From positions 310,001-374,000 of the forward strand of contig VTFK01000032.1 of NCBI GenBank assembly GCA_009617715.1: a stretch of DNA of 64,000 nt, in the 5' to 3' direction. A program made the position numbers and the translations under genes. Below, one piece after another: positions 57,551-64,000 of the stretch. The stretch comes from Plectrocnemia conspersa. Taxonomy: Eukaryota; Arthropoda; Insecta; Trichoptera; Polycentropodidae. Numbering within the stretch: position 1 is the first letter of the stretch; each line of letters begins with the position of its first letter. Under the pieces are notes generated by a model that ran no database searches, was not told where the DNA came from, and worked only from the letters and a program-made list of their open reading frames with translations.

Positions 57551-58539
57551 TGCCTGCACTACACCGTGGAAGTTGTCCGAACCGAAGTTACAACTGAAGT
57601 CGGCCGAGATCTACGACTTCGAGTAAGCACCACACTGTTGCAAATTTTATATGCAGTCCGGACGGCGGCTTCTGTCACGTACATCCGGCATATTTGCGCG
57701 CGATCGAAAAGGTGCCAAATAATCGCAATTTTTAAATTGTCATATTATTAAAATTACATAAAAGTTTGTGTGGGCACTCACTAATACAATATCAATGAAA
57801 ACTTTTCGGTCGTAAATATTCAATTTACGCAAAATCTTTGTCGGCTTTTGCAAAATGCCATAAGGCATAAAAATGATACTTCAGAATACGAACACCACAT
57901 CTGTGACTATCCTAGAATTTGTCGCCATCGATTCTAAATAAGAATTCGTTATGGTGTGACATTTATATAAACCGATCTAGGAAAATACATAAGGATATTC
58001 GAAATGATTTTTTTTAACAAAATCAAGTACCACTAATTATTTTTTAATTATTTAATTTCATATGAAAAAAATATATTAACGATATCTGTTAGAAGAATAT
58101 ACTATCAAAAATATAATTAATCCCTTTTAGTGCCATAAAATATTTTAAGATGTCAGTAAGAGTCTGTTGAAGTCCCCGATAAGCATGTGATATTATAACT
58201 TGACCACGTGACTACGATGCAGCGCTCGATATGCGTGTTAACCATAGGACGCCTACGCGCATACTGAAATTTAATCGAGTTACTCGTTATATCTCAGTTT
58301 GCGAAACACCATATCATTATCTTCCTAACTCTCGTCGCTTAACACGCGAGAGAGCGAAAGGGGAAGTATCTCACTGCTCGCGCTCGAAAGAGCAGCTCCG
58401 ACTTCGGTCCCTTTGACTCGGAAAATAATGCCGATAATGTTCGGAAGCGCTCAAAGCTGGCAAAGTCGACTGAATCACCCCCACTTTACCTCCCGTTCTC
58501 GGTAACTTTGGCCAACTTCCAGAGAGTGTAGTGCAGGCA
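57551..58539. mobile_element. TGCCTGC-ended DNA element, complete copy
   Basis: A 989-bp element with terminal inverted repeats of roughly 35 bp: left TGCCTGCACTACACCGTGGA, then AGTTGTCCGAAC; right, inverted, TGCCTGCACTACACTCTCTG, then GAAGTTGGCC. TAA flanks both ends (57548-57550 and 58540-58542), a 3-bp target duplication of the type seen in PIF/Harbinger elements, although family assignment from this alone is weak. Copy 1 at 7550-8218 shares the left two-thirds; 48911-48957 shares the right end. The right part (58230-58500) has a GC-raised CTCTCGTCGC/GCGAGAGAGCG segment. No transposase, so non-autonomous. Confidence 0.8.
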
Positions 58540-58587
58540 TAAGAAATAATTTTAGTGGTATTTTATAATTCATTATGATTATGGTAT

Positions 58588-58693
58588 AATTTGTCGGCGC
58601 CGTCACAGTAAAGACACTCGTTATTGCTTTACACAATTTTATTGCTTTTGACGTGAATTTTTGACTTCTGAGAAGTGATAATTGTTTTTGCGA
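58588..58693 (-). repeat. foldback element arm fragment
   Basis: TCGGCGCCGTC near 58594-58604 and TTTTATTGCTTTTGACGTGA, then ATTTTTGACTTCTGAGAAGTGATAATTG-type sequence (58637-58685), match the right arm of the foldback hairpin (5571-5640). About 45 bp downstream of the TGCCTGC-ended element. Only one arm remains. Confidence 0.75.
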
Positions 58694-58699
58694 ATTAAT

Positions 58700-59430
58700 T
58701 GCATTCTAGATTATATTTTAAAACGTTGACTAATAAGAAAAGTAAGGATTGTTTTAAAAAATTGTATACTAATTATCGCCAGTAAGTCCCTAAATTTATA
58801 TGCTAAATATGGATTCTTCACTTCAGACAACATAATGAAAACAAGAGAAGAGCTATAGATCAAAATAAAAATTAAAGTCCTGTTTTGGAAAAATCTCTAA
58901 ATGTACTGATCATATCTTAGCCTAGATTACGAAACTCAACGTCTAAACACAAGGATTGACGCTGCTTTGTTTCTCATAGATTCGCAAAAGATTCCGTGTC
59001 CTTATTTGGCTAATCGTTATTCGATGGCCTTCCCTTTGATAGTATGTCACGAGTCACGACACCCATTTGGAAAAGCGCTGAATTATAGCTTCATCATGTA
59101 CAAAAGTTAGGGTCATGCGCAAGTGACGACCTCGCTTGATTGGCGCAATAAATGCGCCATCACTCTGGCGTGCACAAGACGAGCTGAAGAAGAAGGTCCC
59201 CCTCGTTATTTATTTTGCCATGGGTATTATATTAATATAACATTGAGGCGGTTCGCTTAAAATATTTCGCCGCTCGTATAATTTTACAACCCGTAGGTGG
59301 TCGCCCCCCGCGAATCTGCTTCGAAATTCCAATTTCGCCGACACGTAACGTCCTTCGGTCGCATATTTCACGGAAATTTAATTACGCTAAACGATTTCGC
59401 ACATGTTCTTCAGCCGATCTAGATGTATCC
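58700..59430. other. GC-raised region with dyads
   Basis: 58900-59430 is GC-raised and unique here. Contains TGGCGCA-ATAAA-TGCGCCA (59141-59159, perfect 7-bp stem around a Hox/Cdx-like core), GTAGGTGGTCGCCCCCCGCG near 59294 and CCGACACGTAACGTCC. No recognised coding. Candidate regulatory DNA. Confidence 0.3.
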
Positions 59431-60780
59431 GAATGAGTTTAATCACATATGCTCTTTAGGAACTGAATAAAAATATATTGAAGGATTATGTAGATATTAT
59501 GAAGCATTGTGTTCCTTACTAAGAATTTTGTATTATGCAATTTATACGCTATTTTATTATAATAAATAGATTCAAGAATGCTTCGAACTAATAATTTATG
59601 GTTTGTCAAAATAAAACGCCTTACTCATTTTGGAAGATTTTTTGCAGATGTAGTTACGCGTAGAAAGAACATTTACTTGCTCTCAAAAGTGATCCGAGAT
59701 CTTTAATGAAAGTTTCTAGTCAAAACATATCCACTAAGATCTTAAAAATAATCTTATGGCGAACGAGATCAAGAAATTGACACAGTATGGCACTTTTCGA
59801 TAGTAAAAAACACACGGTTGCCCATTTCCATAGAGAATCTTTATCATCTAGGAGTCACAATACCGGTATTACTAAGACTAAAAACAGTCAATACCGGTAT
59901 TAACAATATTATTATTAATATTTTTAATATAAAAATAATAAAATGGTAATAAAAAAATACATAAAAAAGTTATGATATTATAATATATGTTTAATGTTAA
60001 TATATGCTTGCGAATTTTTTGAAAAACTTTAAGAATTCATGAGTCGGAACATTTTCTTTTAAGGTATTAAATGAAAAAGTATGTTGGACTCGTAGGACCC
60101 AAGTACTAGTAACGGCAGTGGTGCACGAAACGGATACCAAAGTAGCTTTACTCCTCTAACTAAAGCTAATGGTGGTCCTACTAAATATTAAAAATAATCT
60201 TAAAATAAACACTTGAAACAACTTATATTTTTACGATTTTTTGAAGATATAACAAATTTATTGGAGTGTCCTATTATTATGACCAAACCAGAACCGTTGG
60301 AGTAAAACATTTATTTTCTTGAAAATTGTTTACATGCAGAAAACGATGGATATACAGATTCAAACCTTGAGGTTCGATCATGTATTGGTATACGCATTTC
60401 ACAAATTTCTAAGGAAAAAATATTTCTGGTATAACTATTCCGTTTTTATAGTCGAATCTAATGAAGTTAGATACATGTATATCTAACGTATATACATACA
60501 TTTAACCTTTCTGCTTTGCTCTTTTGTTCTCCGACATTCGTACCATTGCAAACCAGAATAACAGCGTTGTATTATTATACAACAGATTAGTATCGAACAC
60601 ATTAATAATACTTATTAAGTATATTTAACTATAAGGAACATGAATTCCATATAGCGATTTCATTGTTTAATTTTTGTATTGCAAATGTTTGTTTTATACA
60701 ACCAGCGCAGCGTCACGATTTAAAGCATTTTTATGATATAAACTTAGCTATTTCAAATTGATTTTATAATCGAACCGAAT
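59430..60780. other. AT-rich stretch with a paired palindrome
   Basis: No gene. AATACCGGTATT occurs at 59859-59870 and again at 59890-59901, centre-to-centre 31 bp. The rest is unremarkable A/T-rich DNA. Confidence 0.5.
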
Positions 60781-61470
60781 GATTTACATTTTCAGCCCCG
60801 TATTAAATTGCGTACATTATACGCATTTTTCACTTCGTCTATATCGAATTTATTATAACCGTGTACACACAGCGCGCGTAATTTATTTATATTACTAACA
60901 TGATTTATCGACCTTTTAAAACGCTGACACGTCAGCTTAACGAGTTTGAAAATATTTTCGCATCGTTCGATATTAATTCGACGACTCGCGAATCGCATTT
61001 CGCGAGAAAGCTAAACCATATTTTCCGACTCTGGGAAAACGTGATTAATATGCTTGGACTTTTGATCGATTCTACCATTTACAATAGGTACACATTCATG
61101 CACACAGAATGATAAAAAAACAATAATTGAATAAATACTGATAAACCGTTCTATCTAAAAGAAATAATTTTGAACTATGAGCTTTCAACGTCGCAATTGC
61201 GCTCGAAAACAAGCCATTCAGATTATCGACGAGGTTGCTAAGAACAATTATGTGTTCGGCGATAGCTATAATGAACTAAAATAAAAATCACGCTTGTGAT
61301 ACAATAAAAAGTACATGATTAACATTGCAACGTTTACAAAAACCAGCAAACATTGTGGGGTGGGGGGCGATTTATTCGGTTGGCCGCGATTACTGTGGTA
61401 ATACTGGCAACACTGTGATTCTTTGGCGATCGCCTTTCGTTACAATAACATCTAACTACATCAAAAAATT
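60780..61470. other. GC-raised non-coding region
   Basis: 60830-61060 contains ACACACAGCGCGCGTAATTT, ACGCTGACACGTCAGC (near-palindrome around 60921-60936) and TTCGACGACTCGCGAATCGC. Short overlapping frames of 68-70 codons on both strands have no family signature. Candidate regulatory DNA. Confidence 0.25.
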
Positions 61471-61760
61471 ATCAATAAAAACTACTGTAGCGATCCAATC
61501 TGTGTTAAGTTGCCACAAACTTTAACCTTTTGCACTCGTACTAAGTATGTCGCCAGCTCGAGAAAAATGAAAAATGTTAAATTATTTTTAAAAATTAAAA
61601 TTATATATGTAAAGCATAAATATGAATAAACTAATACCAAAAACGAAGAAATCAGAACAAATACTTGCATTTCTCTAAATTACATTTTAATTTTTTTTGG
61701 TTCTCTCAAGTACCATTGGTTGACAATACATAACAATAAATTAACACAATAGGGCGACGA
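61470..61760. other. AT-rich spacer
   Basis: No feature recognised before the LINE tail at about 61765. Confidence 0.5.
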
Positions 61761-61891
61761 CCCATTTTATTTATTTATTAAAATTATAACCATCGTGACC
61801 TGAAAAGCAAACCTAATGCGTCACGATAGTCAAAAGTACTAATACATCATAATACATACAAATATAAACAAGACAAAACAACAGACACAAA

Positions 61892-62282
61892 TCACCTCAA
61901 CAGGTGTGCATTGTCCCATACGAACTGAACCAAAACTCCATATGTGCAAGAGAAAATGTCAATATTACTATGGACAGAATTGAGCAGATAAATAGCATTG
62001 GCCAGAGAAGAGTTGGCAAGTGCTCCAGTTCTACACTTAACAGGCAAGAATAGTGGACGCGACCGAGAACTATAACCACCTTCAGGAGCCCACATTTGAA
62101 GCTGCTCGAGCACTGAAGGATTGTCTACGATGCCCTTGAGCAATTTCCAGAAGTGTTTAATTACATAAACACTTCTGCGAGTCGACAAAGAAACGTATCC
62201 CAGGGCTCCCAAAATAAAAGCACTGGGAAACAAGAACGGATAATACCCGTATTCCTTCAAGTATAAATTTCGAAGAAATTTA
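61892..62282 (-). pseudogene. LINE C-terminal region after frameshift
   Basis: Continuation of the LINE protein in the next frame: LQRKFLRNLYLKEYGYYPFL, then FILGALGYVSLSTRRSVYVI and a C-terminal SVHSNIDIFSCTYGVLVQFV, ending at 61892. This is the usual C-terminus of the lepidopteran CR1/Jockey-like RT type. The break from the main ORF is a single-base change in an A7 run near 62290-62297. The fossil at 50735-51260 preserves the matching FLRYLYKK segment. Confidence 0.85.
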
Positions 62283-63720
62283 CGTTGTAATTTTTTTCCA
62301 GCTTCAATTCATTACATTGATTCATTACGCCTGGGATCCAAATGATGGAGCTAGTTTCTAGTATGCTGCGGACTAGAGTATCATAAAGAGTGCGCAATAC
62401 TAAAGTATTCCTGAAGTAACGCGCATTTCTCAAGATAAAACCGAGCATTTTTAAGGATTTGCTATGAGTCTCTGCAATGTGCTGGCTAAATTTCCAACGT
62501 TCTTCGAAAGTCCCTCCTAAATCCTTAGTTGAAGAAAACCTTTCCAGAAAATATCCGCCTAGATGGTATGAATATTTTGCCGGCGTTAATGACCTTGAAA
62601 ATGAAATTGTGTGACATTTCTTTACACTGAAAGGCAATTGGTTATAGCAAGCCCATTTCCATATAGAGTTGAGATCCTCCTGTAGGTCGAGGGAATCAGA
62701 AATCGAATGCATTTTCTTGTAAATTTTCAAGTCATCTGCATATAATAAAAAATCGGAATGCTCTATTGCTGTTTCTATGTCATTAATGAACAATAAAAAC
62801 AACAATGGACCCAAATTGGATCCTTGAGGTACTCTAGTAGGGGTCTTATATCGTTCTGAAAAGGAGTTATTATACTTGACGAATTGATATCTATTGGTCA
62901 AGTAATTTGAGAATAGATTTATTAGATCTTCAGAAAACCCGAAATTAGATAACTTTTTTACAAGTAAAGCATGGTTAACTTTATCAAATGCTTTTTCAAA
63001 ATCTGTGTATACGACGTCCACTTGTACACCAGAGTCCAATGATTTTGAAACATAGTTAGACAAAACCATTAGATTAGTGACAGTGGATCGAGATTTACGG
63101 AAACCATGTTGTTGGTCGAGAAGCATACACCTGCAATGATTAAAAATGTATTTATGCAAAACAATTTCAAATAATTTTGCAGGTGATGAGATCAAAGCTA
63201 TTGGCCTGTAATTGTCAATCTGAGATTTGGGACCCTTTTTATGAATCGGAGTGACTTTTGAACATTTCCACAATTCTGGAAAACAAGAGGATCTCAAAAT
63301 TAAATTAAATATAAATTTTAGAGGCTGTAAAATACCAGACTTGCATCCTTTCAGAATGTAGTCTGGAATAAAATCTGGTCCCGAGGTAAAAATGGACTTT
63401 AGTCTGCTAAATCCATATTCCATATCAACCAAACTAAAGGTTTTGATTGATAACAAAGATGACCATGAACGATGAGTCTCATCGTAATTAGAATTAAAAT
63501 CTAAATGTGACCCATTATTATGGTATACGGTTTGAAAATACCTAGCAAATCCATCTGCAATCTCTTCAGAACCTTCAAAATTGATGTTGTTCCAACTCAT
63601 CGATGACAGTAAGGATTGGCCATCGCGTTTTGAGTTAACGAATTTCCAAAATTTTTTCGGATCTAAAATTATCGACTTTTCACAGTCTCCAATATAGTTC
63701 CGATGGCAATTGGAAATCAT
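62257..63720 (-). pseudogene. LINE reverse transcriptase ORF (487 codons)
   Basis: RT of a CR1/Jockey-group element. From the first ATG at 63718-63720 the order is: DPKKFWKFVNSKRDG linker typical of the region after the endonuclease; WKCSKVTPIHKKGPKSQIDN and YRPIALIS (fingers); QQHGFRKSRSTVTNLM; TDFEKAFDKVNHALL, motif A; RVPQGSNLGPLLFLLFINDI, motif B; LYADDLKIY, motif C with YADD encoded at 62731-62742; then the thumb with STKDLGGTF and RTLYDTLVRSILETSSIIW. All three catalytic Asp residues are present. The frame ends in a run of As: one base shifts the protein into the overlapping frame ending at 61892. The frame extends a few codons upstream of this ATG, as expected for a 5'-truncated copy. 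Confidence 0.92.
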
Positions 63721-63769
63721 CAATTTTGCACGCGATCGAAAAATTTTAAAATATTGATTTTAAAATATT

Positions 63770-64000
63770 TATGGGACCAAAAAATGTTTTTCCCATAAAT
63801 AAATAAATATACACAAATAACAAAGACATGCCGCTTAGTTTTAGATATCTCTACCTGCGAACGAAGAAAGCTTACATCGCTTGCAGAAATACAAAATTGT
63901 ACCGTTTTACAACAATTTAAAAATCCACAAGTTATATCTATGTTTATATAAACTGATGTTAGGTATATTTTTAAAAACTAAAATATGTCCCACCGATGGT
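63770..64000. other. AT-rich flank, no feature recognised
   Basis: Short non-coding stretch after the LINE truncation point. Confidence 0.5.

Larger units (their letters stand above)
61765..63765 (-). mobile_element. CR1/Jockey-group LINE, 5'-truncated
   Basis: A roughly 2-kb non-LTR retrotransposon fragment on the minus strand. It retains the RT domain, the C-terminal region and a 3' tail ending in a (TAAA)n-like repeat (61765-61785 on the plus strand reads TTTTATTTATTTATTA) instead of a plain poly(A), a tail type common in the CR1/Jockey superfamily. The 5' end is lost just before the RT: in-frame sequence breaks near 63750-63765. The fossils at 34572-34928 and 50735-51260 belong to the same or a sister family. 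Confidence 0.85.

Noticed and set aside
1..64000. tRNA, rRNA or CRISPR features
   Set aside because: No cloverleaf with GGTTCGA-type T-arm and paired acceptor ends, no rRNA-like sequence and no regularly spaced identical repeats were found by eye.

Overview
This is a eukaryotic, almost certainly insect, genomic window. It is strongly AT-rich, has poly-A/T and (TA)n tracts, carries mariner and Jockey/CR1-group elements, and has no prokaryote-style gene organisation. The mix of a mariner with HHDNARPH-type motifs, Jockey and CR1-like LINEs, a TTAA-adjacent palindromic repeat and abundant short inverted-repeat elements fits a lepidopteran best, but that assignment is inference. I could not identify a single host protein-coding exon or RNA gene. 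The only long open frames belong to retrotransposons (488 aa, 184 aa, 182 aa). The window reads as a large intergenic or intronic stretch.

Layout. 1-4.5 kb: AT-rich DNA with a nested inverted-repeat element (2948-3475) and a hairpin at 2666. 4.5-5.8 kb: a 1-kb foldback element with multiple inverted arms. 6.4-8.2 kb: a (TA)n tract, then a heavily decayed mariner interrupted by a TGCCTGC-ended DNA element. 8.6-9.3 kb: a GC-raised block with a CTCF-like site and an octamer. 9434-10707: a full-length but dead mariner with perfect 33-bp termini. 11-20 kb: three diverged copies of a dispersed repeat, an inverted repeat pair (14.3/16.1 kb), a second mariner remnant, and GC-raised non-coding islands. 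22.4 kb: a decayed Jockey-type reverse transcriptase (RT) fragment. 24-33 kb: AT-rich DNA with diverged tandem repeats and candidate promoter/UTR-like islands. 34.5 kb: an RT fossil on the minus strand. 35.6 kb: three consecutive perfect hairpins. 37.8-40 kb: a second foldback copy split by a 5'-truncated Jockey with poly(A) tail and target-site duplication. 41.7-42.3 and 46.1-46.5 kb: tandem repeats. 43.4 kb: another Jockey fossil. 46.7-47.1 kb: the GC-richest island, with Pho-like and homeodomain-like motifs. 50.4-52.2 kb: an RT fossil bracketed by direct repeats. 54.4 kb: a repeat ending at TTAA. 57.55-58.54 kb: a complete TGCCTGC-ended element. 61.76-63.76 kb: a large CR1/Jockey-group LINE fragment on the minus strand.

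The mobile elements do not work together as a system; they record successive insertions. Two nestings can be read directly: Jockey inside a foldback element, and a TGCCTGC-ended element inside mariner. The remaining interest lies in GC-raised islands that look like candidate regulatory DNA (clustered homeodomain, octamer, E-box, CTCF-like and Pho-like motifs) and in several strong dyads. These are motif-level observations only.
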